64,000 nt of DNA. Source: Ceratodon purpureus (taxonomy: Eukaryota; Streptophyta; Bryopsida; Pseudoditrichales; Ditrichaceae). Shown here piece by piece: positions 1 through 10,955 of the stretch. Both the position numbers and the translations under genes were made by a program. Numbering within the stretch: position 1 is the stretch's first letter; each line of letters starts with the position of its first letter. The notes below the pieces were generated by a model. The model made no database searches. It had not been told where the DNA came from and saw only the letters and a program-made list of their open reading frames with translations. The stretch lies in the NCBI GenBank assembly GCA_014871385.1, contig CM026426.1:18609935-18673934 (forward strand), given 5' to 3'.

Positions 1-510
1 CCAGCAACAGTAACAGTACGATTTAGCCTTAAGTGCGAGTAGTGGCACTTCATTAGCACTAAGCAGTTTCTTAAGCAATTGCGTAACAGCAAGTAGTGGG
101 CCGTTTGGCCATGACTATACATATACCTGTAAGTCTTGAATTTTAATCTATCTGTTTTCATTTGTCCAAAGCTGTGCATTAGATCCGCCACACAAATATC
201 ATTCACGCACATACACATGTGTCATATAACTTACAGCATGTACTAACTCAGTCATCGAACTACAGCAATGATTGACAAGCCTGAGAGATGTTGTAAGCTT
301 ATGAGATGTTGTGAGAGATGCTTCCCGAGCTAACCTTGCACATGGATGCCGCCCTGCTTCCATTGTGGCCCAACTGAACTTGTGATCTATATTATAAAGT
401 TGGTACCGGAGAATCATGAGTAGAATTATAAATTGAAGATGTGTAGGAAAGTCAATTTATGAAGAGAATATCTGGTCCACTCCGTATGTAGTCAATCCAG
501 GAAACCCAGT
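1..510. other. flank left of the giant element, no gene
   Basis: No supported gene. Moderately AT-rich sequence with a few short chance frames. It begins with CAGCAA-rich sequence that resembles the GCTGGCAGCAA motif seen at 41-50 kb, but too little is visible to assign it. Confidence 0.5.
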
Positions 511-536
511 TAACACCATATTCATTAATTTGGGAC
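511..536 (+). repeat. left 26-bp terminal inverted repeat
   Basis: Begins TAACACCATATTCATTAATT and ends TGGGAC. It is perfectly complementary to 35403-35428. Just inside, TTTGGGAC at 529-536 is followed by its inverted copy GTCCCAAA at 546-553, giving a small terminal hairpin. Confidence 0.7.
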
Positions 537-1100
537 TTTTGTCAGTCCCAAATTAGTTTTGTACTAAATTTAGACCATTAATTGTGTCAATTATAATGGG
601 ACTTTCCTTATATTGGGACTAAATATGTATCGAAATTTGACGGAATGAGCAATTATTGCCCAACATGTAATTGAACATCAACAATAATTTGATCACTGAA
701 TTATGAAGTCCCATATATTGATGATTATCATACATAGGATTATCTATGAAGGTCCATGGTTTAGTTGACAATGAACCAAGTTAGTGTAATTACCACCTCA
801 AATATTCTTCAAATTATGTTATAGTTGAATAGATTGATATGAGCAAAGTATATGTGCAAAGTAATTTTTTGACAAAGACCATGGAGACTTATAAAACACA
901 AACGCCATTCCGAATTCCGAAGAATACATTTGTAAAATTCAAGTGAGTGATAATTTGCCACAAAATTTTATTCAATAACAATCTTTCCAAACTTGAACGC
1001 TTGGAGGGAACAAAGTACACAAAAGTAATTTGACCTCAATACACCATATTCTGGTATGCGTGATGATCACACCATGAGGAATTTTATCCTACTAAACTAA
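537..1100. other. subterminal AT-rich sequence, no gene
   Basis: No coding frame of note. Contains repeated TTGGGACTAAAT-like words near the terminal repeat. Otherwise featureless. Confidence 0.4.
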
Positions 1101-1103
1101 AAA

Positions 1104-1810
1104 TGCCGCAGCACTATCTATCTATCCTCACACCACACAAAACCCTGACGGTACTAATACACTATCTAAGTATGTAGCTCACACCAAGCCAAATAGATGG
1201 ACACATTAAATTTTATAAAACCTTACAACAGTAGTGGCAACAGTATCTTCCTATCCTCACATGCTAACTTGTCGATACTAGGACAACATCTAAGTATTTA
1301 GCTCACATCAAGCTAAATTACAGCAATATTAACTATATAAAACATCACAATAGTAGTGGCAGATGTATCTACCTATCCTCACATGCTAACTTGTCAATAC
1401 TAATTCACCATCTAAGTATTTAGCTCACATCAAGCATAAACGCACTATAAACTATATGAAACATCACAATAGTAGTGGCAACTGTATCTACCTATCCTCG
1501 AATGTTAACTCGTCGTTACTAATACACTATCTAGATATTTAGCTCACATCAAGCCAAATTGATGGACACATTAAATTTTATAAAACATCACAATAGTACT
1601 GGCTGCAGTATCTACCTATCCTCACATGCTCACTTGTCGATACTAATACACCATCTAAGCTAAACGATGGCACATCTAACTTTATTAAACCTCACAATAG
1701 TACTGACAACAATCTCTATTTATCCTCACACATGACTAACTTGCCAAAATTAAGTATTTAGCTCACATCAAGCTAAATCATGGACACATTGAACTGACTA
1801 AAACCTCACC
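1104..1810. repeat. about six tandem copies of a ~120-bp unit
   Basis: The words CCTATCCTCACATGCTAAC, CATCTAAGTATTTAGCTCAC and ACATCACAATAGTAGTGGCA recur in the same order about every 120 bp (near 1110, 1250, 1373, 1493, 1614 and 1720). Each unit contains TTTAGCTCACATCAAGCTAA, a diverged relative of the 21-bp palindrome found elsewhere in this element. The array abuts the 3' end of the DUF7869-like gene, whose stop codon lies inside the last unit. Confidence 0.75.
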
Positions 1811-4619
1811 ACAGTAGAAGTGATAACGTTTCTTTGGATCACTGGAATACGAACTTTCGGATTGACAGTTCCGGACTTTATCTTTGATTTCCAACTAGTC
1901 ATAAGAGAATCAATATCAATCCACTCTGGCATGTGCTCTTCATCAGCTTCCCATTGCAGGGATCTTCCAGAATTCCACCTAATATAGCATTCGAGGACAT
2001 CTTCATTGGAAGACAACGGTTTCCAGTATTGGACTTTAATACAATTTGGATGATTTACAGGGTCATCAAATGGATTTGACATAGCCCTTGCTACCCAAAA
2101 CGGTCGTAAATCGTCATCAGCAGGCTATACAATGAGAAAATATCCCTCATATACATCCCGTGCCACTCGGAATGATGGATTTGGCCGATTACGATGCTGG
2201 CCAATGAATGGCTCGTCTCTAGCAAACGCATCCCGCATCGTCCCGTCATCAAGGTATTCGTCCTCCGGAGCTGCAGAGAACCGAGATCGTGGCCAGAATC
2301 CATCCCTTAAAACTAAAGGCAAAATGATATCTTCAGAGAGGGCTTGATGCACCCCCTTCCAATATCGTGATATGCCTTCATTCCTTCTTTGATACTCGCC
2401 TGACAAATCTTCATTTACCATAGTATCCCAATGGTTGATGAATCCTCCAATACCCCTAATGATTTCCTCTTTATTCTTCATGCTTTGCGCTAGTAAAGCA
2501 TTTGGAAACCCTAAAGGCAAGCTTGGCCTGCCGTCACTTAACTCAGTCCACAACTTGATACCACCATTCTCTTTTGGAAGCCACTCGCTATCCATGCAAA
2601 CAAGCTTATATTGCATCATTGGCCATCCGTTTGCATGCTTATAGAATTTAAATTGTTGGGCATTGGTATGCCCTTCTAAAGCTTCATCACCAAAAGCAAT
2701 ATGACCATCTATAAACCCCTTAAAATCTGGCACTTCCTCGATAAAATGTGGAATAACGGGCTCAGTTTCAGCATCCATGAACGATTTCATAAGCAAAGGT
2801 ATTGTGGGGTAGTCATTTTTTCTAAGCTTCATACTACATCGCCCAAAGAGGGCATCAATATCATCATGTGTATGACCAACTAGCATGAAGTTCACCTACA
2901 CTTCCCAAAAGATACCTCTGGCTACAAGAAGTGAAAAATAACAGAGCATGTATTTGTTCTTATTATCCCACCACGCATTGTCCAGTTGAACATTTAGAAT
3001 TGGAGGGAGTGGTTTTGCTGTAATCTAATTTCTAGGAACAGGAGGAAGTGACGTCGTACATATATCGCCTCCACTCAAAACAGCCTCAAAGAGAGGTGCT
3101 AGACGATCACCAAGAAACAATTCCCGTGAACATGTTTTTGGTACTGATTCAATATCACGTAAAAGTCTTGCAATACTTCCGACAGTGTGGTTGGAGTCAC
3201 TGGGAAAAATATCAAGTCCATAATGCGCGTAACGTTGATCTCCGTGTCCATGAGCTATCATGCCCGTGACTTGCAATGGCAACTTGAAATAGGAATCTGT
3301 TGCCTTGTTCTTGTGCGAGTATGCAGGCAATGCTGTCTTTGAATGGTCCATTTTTATCGTGAATCACGGTAACAACATTGTCAGGCTCAGTTAGAGAGCT
3401 ATATCGATTCGCGTAGTATAACTCCCGATGCGCCCGTTTAGCGGCAAGGTGCTCTGTAAGCTTCATCTTCCACAGATCTTCTGCTCTAGAACCTTTCGTG
3501 CTAGCAGCTCTCAAGGATTTCAATCTGTCACACGTATCGCATTGAGCGAAATTATCTCCAGGTTTCTTCACAGAGAACTCTGGAAATGAATGCCTCCTAA
3601 TATTGCTAATCCCAGAGACTGACACTTTCTTCAAACCCAGCTGACCGTTAACTATATTAACTTGAGATAATGAATCCTTCCATTTCCAGGACGGAGGTAA
3701 CGCCATCGATACCACCTTCTCACCATTATCCAAGGTCTTTGATCTATGAGGCATCTGGTCTGCAATACTATCCAGCATGCAACCCAATGTTGCTTTTGCT
3801 TGAATGGTGTACGTACGTGGCTTCTTACTGTCCAAAATCCCATGATGATCTGCTCTAACACCTTGATCAGCCAGGCCTTGGTGACGGAAGAAGGTAGTCC
3901 GTGATACGCCTAGTATTTTGTACCATGCAGCAGGACATACTTCAAGTCCTTCTAATGTGACGACTCGATTTCCAGCAGGGTCAATGTGCATTTGCCAATG
4001 CACATCTAGCTGGGTATGTTTTTTAAAATAAACAGTCCCATCTCTCCAGAACTGATTTCGAAGGGCTTCAATTTTTTCACGGGGATAAAACTGGACACAA
4101 TTTATCCTACAACAGTTCTCGCTAGAAACTGCGGAAATAAACCTTGAGGATAATTTATCCTCTGCTTTGGGCGTACTTGCAGGGAGGCGCGGTACTCTTG
4201 AGCTCTCGTATAGTCGCACTCCCACACGCTTCCTTCCCCTCGACAAAGCTATGGCAGCATTATATTTTGCGACTTCGTCGTGGTCATACAATGACGCTCC
4301 ATTTCACAAATACGTTTCTTATATGCCATGCTCGGGGTGAAAACATCCATTCGGATGGAACGTCATCTTCACATAGGGACTCTGCAATCTGCACGGCCAC
4401 TCGATCATCACTGAGAGCTGTTCCGTCACTTCCAATCACCAGGTTGGAGTCGACGCTGTGGCAGATGCCCTTTGCAACAATAGAGCCATAGTCGTTCACA
4501 AGAGTGAGACACTTAGTAATCCAAGACAATCTAGATAGACCATCGCAATGAACCACGTCGTCTGGCAGAGTAGGCTCCTGTGGAAACAGAAGATCTTCCA
4601 CTTCAGAGAAGTTCTCCAT
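1798..4619 (-). pseudogene. DUF7869-like transposase gene, interrupted
   Basis: Reads leftwards. Segments in order: an N-terminal stretch (4619-4284); a region with a helix-turn-helix-like part and a CDTCDRLK cysteine motif followed by LTEHLAAKRAHRELYY (4291 to about 3355); then a DUF7869-like core. In the core three acidic positions suggest an RNase-H-fold triad: IHDKMDHSK, VQLDNAWWDNKNKY and VGHTHDDID. The C-terminal part (2082-1798) reads on in the same frame. Damage seen: a one-base slip in a run of A near 3354, a frame change near 4290, and in-frame TAG at 3025, 2896 and 2125, each at a place where Gln would fit. Proteins with the VGHTHxDID signature are known from large transposon-like genes of plants, algae and animals. 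It is the best candidate for the enzyme that moved the outer element, but this copy looks inactive unless the TAG codons are read through. Confidence 0.7.
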
Positions 4620-5430
4620 ATTGTTGTCTCAAAATCACTTTGAGAGCTGGACCAAAACAGAAAATTGACATTAGATATAATAAGAGAATTTAGTTATAAC
4701 AAAAATCTTCAGAATTAAGGAAAATAAACTTAGAATACATAACTTGGTCGCTAAATAGAAGCATAAAATCCAATTTACCATTTCGCTCAGAATGAGCTTA
4801 ACTTATCTATGGTACATAAATGTATAAACTATTAGCTCTTAGAAATATTGAATAATTCGACTTACATAGAGCATATCCTTTTTTAGTTAATAAACAATAC
4901 CAATTTCCCTGACTGTAAAAAACCATTCTAGCTCAGAATGAGCTAAGTAGACCACGTTCACATTGGGCTGAACCTATTTAGCTCATCTTGAGCTAAAACT
5001 ATTTAGCTCATTATGACCTAAATAGGTTTAGCTCATAGTGTGCGAGTTTGGTTTTTCTCATAGTGACCTTTACCATTTCAAAGATATAAAGCAAAATCTT
5101 CTACGACGCACAGAGCAATACAGGTTTAGCTAACGGTGACCTTCACCGCATTATCTTATCATGCGCTAGGACAAGTAAATACACAATGATAATTACATTT
5201 CTAGCTCAAAGTGAACTAACCAATGGAGCTCATTGTGAGCTAAACCAATTTAGCTCATTGTGAGCTAAACCAATTTAGCTCATTATGAGCTAAAGCGATT
5301 TAGCTCATTCTGAGCGAAACTGATTTAGATCGCTGAGATCTGAATCTATTAAGCACGTTGTGGACTATACCATTATAGCTAATTGTGAGGTGAACCAATT
5401 TAGCTCACTGTGAGCTAAATTAGATTAATC
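4620..5430. repeat. cluster of TTAGCTCA(N3)TGAGCTAA palindromes, left arm
   Basis: Upstream of the DUF7869-like gene. Perfect or near-perfect copies at 4977-4997, 5226-5244, 5249-5269, 5274-5294, 5299-5319 and 5399-5419, with several half-sites (4930, 5001, 5028, 5204, 5370). The arms TTTAGCTCA and TGAGCTAAA are constant while the three central bases vary (CTG, TTG, TTA, TCT). Spacing is only 25 bp among the three copies at 5226-5294. Such short inverted sites near element ends are typical binding sites for a transposase or another element-coded protein. Confidence 0.8.
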
Positions 5431-6459
5431 CACGAAATATAAGTTCCGTAATTAGTGGACCGGAAAATTAGGAGGAATTGCATGGGCACTCTGCGATTTT
5501 CCTCGTGGGCCTACGAGTCATTGCACCCATCTGCCCGAACAGAAAATATTCTAAAAGGGTTTGCCAAATCCAAATAGGCGCAAAATGAAGACGACAATGT
5601 TCATAATCATGCTAATGTAACAAATCAAGAATTCATATAAGAGCAATGACAACAAATACTCATCAGACAATTTGTTGTCGATTCTATCAAACTACTTGCT
5701 TTATCTCACTGACTCCACGCACAGCTTCACAGTATGCGGTACAGAGAGGTTTCTTCCAGCTTAGAATGCAGACTCAGAAGCATCAAAAATTCAGTATAGA
5801 ACTAAGAATCCATCGAGGCCGCATACCTCTATGAAAGACATAAGAAAGTGAAATCCTAAAATCTCTAAGCAGCGCAATACACAAACACTCTCTGAAGGAA
5901 CAAGAAAAAAAGACCTGACAATGAAGACTCAAGTTCTTATATCCCGATTCGAAAGGATCTTAAAACGGCTCTCAAAATTAAGCGGGAAATCCATCCACCA
6001 CCAGTCCCGGCGGGAAATAGAACACTTTACAACAACATTCGCTATGGACCATTCAGGAGATGGAATGATAAGAATGCTAGTCGTATTTTTCATCTCAGCT
6101 AATAGAAAGTTGACACGAATTTCGGTGGCTGCGGCATGGGCATGAAAATAGCAATAATGATTTCAACGAATACGACTGTTTTTGGAAAGAAGTAGATATA
6201 AGCAGTGAAAGAATAGTGGTCCATAGATGTTCTCCTCGCTTTTCCACTTAAATCCAGCACCTCCTCAGAATCCTATTTTGACTTTCATGAAGAAACGACA
6301 AAACAAGGAAATGCTTTGACAATGTAGTATCAGGCGGGAATTACTGGATCAAATACATTTGGCGGGAAGAACAATATTCTTTATTCTGGTTTATTCATTT
6401 ATCTTTAATAAATTTCAAAAAAAAAATTAATTAAACATAGAAATCTTTATGAATAACAA

Positions 6460-6504
<45 letters not shown>

Positions 6505-6780
6505 TATGAATATATATGAATATATATATATATATATAAACATATATATGAATACATATGAATATATATATATATATATATATATGTATTTATATAAACA
6601 TAGCACATTTACGTAAATAGAAATATTACGCTTAATAGTGTCATATATATTACATAATCATACATGTATAATACTTGCATATAACAACGTATGATAGGTG
6701 TATATATGTATATACATTTAATACATGTTTAGAAATATCGGTAAAATTTTGAATAAGAAAAAAAGGTGCTAATTTCAATC
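5431..6780. other. AT-rich spacer with (TA)n, no gene
   Basis: Short frames at 5646-5834 and 5921-6145 show no recognisable domain and are probably chance. From about 6461 to 6590 there are several pure or nearly pure TA runs broken by ATGAA. The sequence was continuous with the region after 21998 before the hAT insertion. Confidence 0.5.
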
Positions 6781-6788
6781 ATATTAAT
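6781..6788. repeat. 8-bp target site duplication, left
   Basis: ATATTAAT directly before the hAT terminus CAGGGTTGTC. The identical ATATTAAT follows the right terminus at 21990-21997. An 8-bp duplication is the hallmark of hAT insertion. Confidence 0.9.
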
Positions 6789-6899
6789 CAGGGTTGTCAC
6801 GGTCGTCCGGGACGCTCGGGACGTGGGGACGTCCGCGGACGTCCGCCAGCGCCAGAGGACGTCCTGTGACTTAGAAAAAAAAAATCACCCGCATAGGTT

Positions 6900-7235
6900 T
6901 CACCCCGGGGTGAAACCACACCTTCTACGCGGGGGAGGGGTTGCGGGGGAGGGTGCGGCCGTCGCCGCGGAGCGGGGGGGGCCGTCGGCCGCGTCGGGAA
7001 GGGGCCGTCCCCGGCGACGGCCCCTTGCCGTCGCCGAGGAGGGGGTGGCCGTCCCCGGCGACGGCCCCTTGCCGTCGCCGCGGTGGGGGGGGCCGTCCCC
7101 GGCGACGGCCCCTTGCCGTCGCCGCGGTGGGGGGGGGGCCGTCCCCGGCGACGGCCCCTTCGACGGCCGTGACAATCCATGATCGGACGGCCCCTTGCTT
7201 GACTTACGGCCTCGACGGCCGTCCTCCCTTGATTT
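6900..7235. repeat. GC-rich GACGGCC repeat tract before the transposase
   Basis: Near-tandem copies of GGCCGTCCCCGGCGACGGCC with CCTTGCCGTCGCCG between them, at about 85% GC in an AT-rich region. Arg/Pro/Gly-rich frames on both strands here are by-products of the repeat. Similar tracts lie upstream of the other three genes of this element. Confidence 0.8.
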
Positions 7236-7269
7236 TTAGGGCTTAGCCCTTGGCATTTCATGGGATGAG

Positions 7270-7277
7270 TATAAAAG
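7270..7277 (+). promoter_or_regulatory. TATA box of the hAT transposase gene
   Basis: TATAAAAG just downstream of the GC-rich tract and about 205 bp before the likely ATG at 7482. Confidence 0.6.
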
Positions 7278-7481
7278 ACCCCTCCTGAAAGTTGGCATGA
7301 CACTTCTGAATTGTACTCCATGTGCTACTAGTTGCACTAATATACGTGTGTATCTGTTGCATGGTGAACGGCGGCGTTCAGAAGTGTGTTGAATTGGAGC
7401 TTCTTCAGAGGCTGTAGTTCTCTTGAGGACGTGGTACCCCGATTTTTTGAAGTTTTTCCGGGCGATCTATCAAGTGCACCA

Positions 7482-10466
7482 ATGGCGTCTAAAAGTTACT
7501 CCCCATGGTATACCGAAGTCCATATGATCGATGCGGAGAAGAAGAAGACTGAGATGGTTCAATGTATGCTATGCAAGAACACTTTCGCAAAGAGGATTGA
7601 GCGGATGCTCAGTCATTTGGGCTATGACAAAGTTCTAGGGGTACGGACTAGTGGAGTAGGTCGTTGCACTAATTTGTCACCCGCTATACTGTCCTTGTTC
7701 AAGAATTGCGGTGGCAAATTTCCCAACGACCCCAGAATATTCATGTCGGAGCAGAGTACTTCCCCCGTGACTCGTGGCAATATATCCCCGAGAGTGAACA
7801 CTCCCATGGATGTGGACTCATGTTCTGGATCCCGGGTTTCAACTCCGAAGAATGAATCCGTTTTATTTGGTGAGGGTGTACCTTTCATTTCCACTCTTCC
7901 GGGGGAAGGTAGTGGACCGTTTCCTCCTTTGAAGGCAAAGAGGCAATCTACCCTTCAAGAGGGCTTCGAAGAGACTCAGAGGCGGGAATGCGACAAAGCA
8001 TGGGCCACATGTTTTTACGAGAACAGTATCTCGTTTAACGTGGCTCGGAGTGCCTCTTTCAAGGACGCGGTGTTGAAGACGTCCAACATGAAGAGATCAT
8101 ACACACCTCCATCTTTCCACCATCTCCGAACAAATTTACTAGCCCAAGCAAGGACTGATTTGGAGACTTCCTTGAATGATAGGATTTTTTCCAGTGTTAG
8201 GAAGTACGGGGGAACGTTGGCCCTGGATGGGTGGACTTCTGTAAGCAGTCGCCCTCTAATAAACGCAATGCTGGTATCTCCTGCTGGTGAGTTATTCTTG
8301 GGAGCCGTTGACACGAGTGGGAAAGAGAAGGATGCCGTTTTCGTAGCGACCGTCATTGAGAAGTTTATCCAACAAGTTGGAGAACAGAACATCATTCAAG
8401 TATGCTACGATAATGCTCCGGTGATGCTTAATGCCGGAAAGTTGGTCCAAGCACTCTATCCATCCATATTTGTCCAAGGATGTGCTGCCCATGCGATGGA
8501 CCTTTTGTTGGAGGATTGGAGTAAGATGAAGTGGGTGAAGGAGCTCCTAGATCGGGCTAAGAACTTGGTTAAGTTCATAAAGATAAGGCAAATGCCACTC
8601 TCGGTATTTCGAAAGCACGAGGCAAAACTTAGCTTGCTGATGCCTGGTCAGACTAGGTTTGCATCGCACTACATTATGATTTTGCGTCTATTGAAGGTTC
8701 GAGGAGCATTGGAGCAGAGCGTTGTGGTACCTGACTAGAGAAACTACGAAATGAAGAAGACCTTATTTGCCCGTGACAAAGCGAAGATCTCACGCGATGT
8801 TAAGAGGGTTGTCTTGGATGACGTTTTCTGGGAGCAATGTGCAAACTTCAAGTGGATGACGAGTCCCATTGTATATGCCCTACGAGAGTTTGATGCGAAG
8901 GAATCGGCATTGGGTAAAGCCTACGTCGTTCTCCGCAACCTTGAGAAGCATGTCCTCTCTTTACGCCATGAGCCCTTCAAACTAGACTCTGACAATGCTG
9001 ATTTCTACGAGGACTCATTTTATGAGCGTAAAGCCATGGTCAAATCACCCTTACAGTGTGCTGCTGGGCTTCTAAACCCTTATCTTATTGACGATGAGGA
9101 CCTTCACAATGATACTCATGCGATGGCATCGGCGAAGGAGGTCTTGTTGTCGATGGCTCCTCCGACACTGAAGGAAGTGGTCATAGAAGAGTTCTTTGCA
9201 TTTCGTGAAGCTTATCCTCCGTTTCGTGACGTACGTGACTCCTCTAAGTCACAACTGCCGCCTTTTGGTTGGTGGGATATATACGGATCCGCTGGTAAAT
9301 TCATTTCCCCAATTGCAAAAAGGATTTTAGCTCAGCCCCTGTCTTCTTCTTCATGCGAGCGGAATTGGAGTAGCTACTCCTTTGTCCACGACAGGAAGCG
9401 AAACCGTTTACTTCCGGAGAAGGCTAATGACCTCGTGTTTGTGTATACAAATTCCAAGATAATTTCCTAGTCCAAGTTGAGTGCCTTAGGCAGGTTCTAC
9501 GGGGAGTTGGAGGGGAAGGAGGATCCGAAGGCCGTGGAAACCGAGGACGTTGACTACTCTAGTGAGTCTGATGTTGATCTACCCTTCGACGATCTATCAA
9601 TTGACCCCCCTATTGAGGCCCTAGTCGACGACCTCAAGGTGTCTCCGAAAGGAAAATCCCGTTGTTCTCCTGCGCCGATGGAGCGTGCTTTTGAGTATGA
9701 TGATGTCGAAGAAGAAGGTACCAACGAGGAGGATACGATTCCTCTTGCCTCTTTTCTGAATGGAGACGGTTTATTAAACAGTGATAAGATTCTCCGGGGA
9801 GGATCCTCTCATACTACCGTGGATTTGGTCGTACCAAAGAAAGAGGGAGACCCCACCATTGATACTTCTAAGGTTGTTTCTCCAAATTTCAACCGCCTGA
9901 AGGACGATATGGTTCCACTCACTACAAAGGACGATGTGCCCGTACCCGTATCGGGTGCGTCTCGAACATTGTTTGTAACCGCAAAGACTAGGGTCTAAGT
10001 TGGTGGGTTCGAATCGTCCACGAGATTGGTTGAGTTGTCTAAAAAAATGAAGGCAGATGCTAAGGCTGCTGAAGTAGCGGAGAAATGTAGGAAGAGATTG
10101 GTCCGAACCCGACAAGCGGACCCGGGCATCCTCTCTACTTATGATGGACTTCTAATTGGGCATCTCTTTGGGCCGAAGTTGGCTTTGGGAAAACCGTACA
10201 TATTTCCTGAGAAACCCCCTGCTAGAGCCATGTCCAAGCGGAAGGTTATAGACAAGACTCAGAAGGTGTTGGCTTTCAATCCTGGGAAGCCAAAAACTCC
10301 TTTGGATGACCCGAATGGCCCAAAGAAATTCATGAACCCATTCGAGTCAAAGAAGAAGACTAAGGCGAGGGTGAAGAAGGTACGCGAGAGCGATGGCGAT
10401 GACCATGACGATTCTTCCGGTCCTAGTGGGGCCAAAGTGAAGGACGACAGCGATTATGTGGCGTGA
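7482..10466 (+). CDS. hAT transposase (BED finger, DUF659, dimerisation domain), three in-frame stops
   Basis: The frame from the ATG at 7482 stays open to TGA at 10464 except for TAG at 8736, TAG at 9468 and TAA at 9996, with no frameshift. Domains in order: a BED-type zinc finger (QCMLCKNTF followed by SHLGY); a DUF659/RNase-H region with LALDGWTS, CYDNAPVML and GCAAHAMDLLLEDW; and the C-terminal hAT dimerisation domain with SSSCERNWSSYSFVHDRKRNRL. The aspartates of DGWTS and CYDN and the glutamate of CERNW match the hAT catalytic DDE set. An acidic, low-complexity tail of about 330 residues follows the dimerisation domain in the same frame. About 995 codons in all. It should excise and reinsert the 15.2-kb element. 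The first TAG lies between DUF659 and the dimerisation domain, so without readthrough the enzyme would be truncated and inactive. Confidence 0.85.
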
Positions 10467-10834
10467 TTGTGCACGATAGTTAGAAGGCAGCATTTCCGGT
10501 GCAGCACCCTAGAATGCCACTCTTTTATGAATGTCCATTTCTAGAAAACCATTATCATATCATATACATTTAACTTTTAAGCGGTGGTGCTTGCATCCTC
10601 AATATTGTCCTCCTCGTTGTGTACTTATGTTTACTTTGATTGTACTTCTCGCAATTTCTTTCTCGTAATGAATGTACAAAATCTACATATGAAGTTCGAT
10701 GCATCTAAGTACTAACAATTCTTTCAACACAAATGCAACTCCGAGAAAACATAAATGAAATTGTATTAAAACCAGAGGTAATTTTTGCAAGTACATATAG
10801 AAGTAGTGTAAAGTCCATACACCCGGCTCCGCAA

Positions 10835-10870
<36 letters not shown>

Positions 10871-10955
10871 TACTGCTCTAAATACAACTATCACCCAGTG
10901 TATTGTCACATTAACCGAAGTAATGCGGGTACCATGTCCAACGTAAATACTGTAC
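10467..10955. other. convergent 3' spacer with (TA)n
   Basis: Lies between the TGA stops of the transposase and RING genes, which face each other. A TA run of about 13 repeats at 10840-10866 is the only notable feature. Confidence 0.6.

Noticed and set aside
6797..7321. Long Arg/Pro/Gly-rich frames on both strands in the GC-rich tracts (also at 13252-13773, 15559-16554 and 21091-22105)
   Set aside because: They open simultaneously in several frames because the repeat lacks AT-rich stops. No domain; composition follows the repeat.
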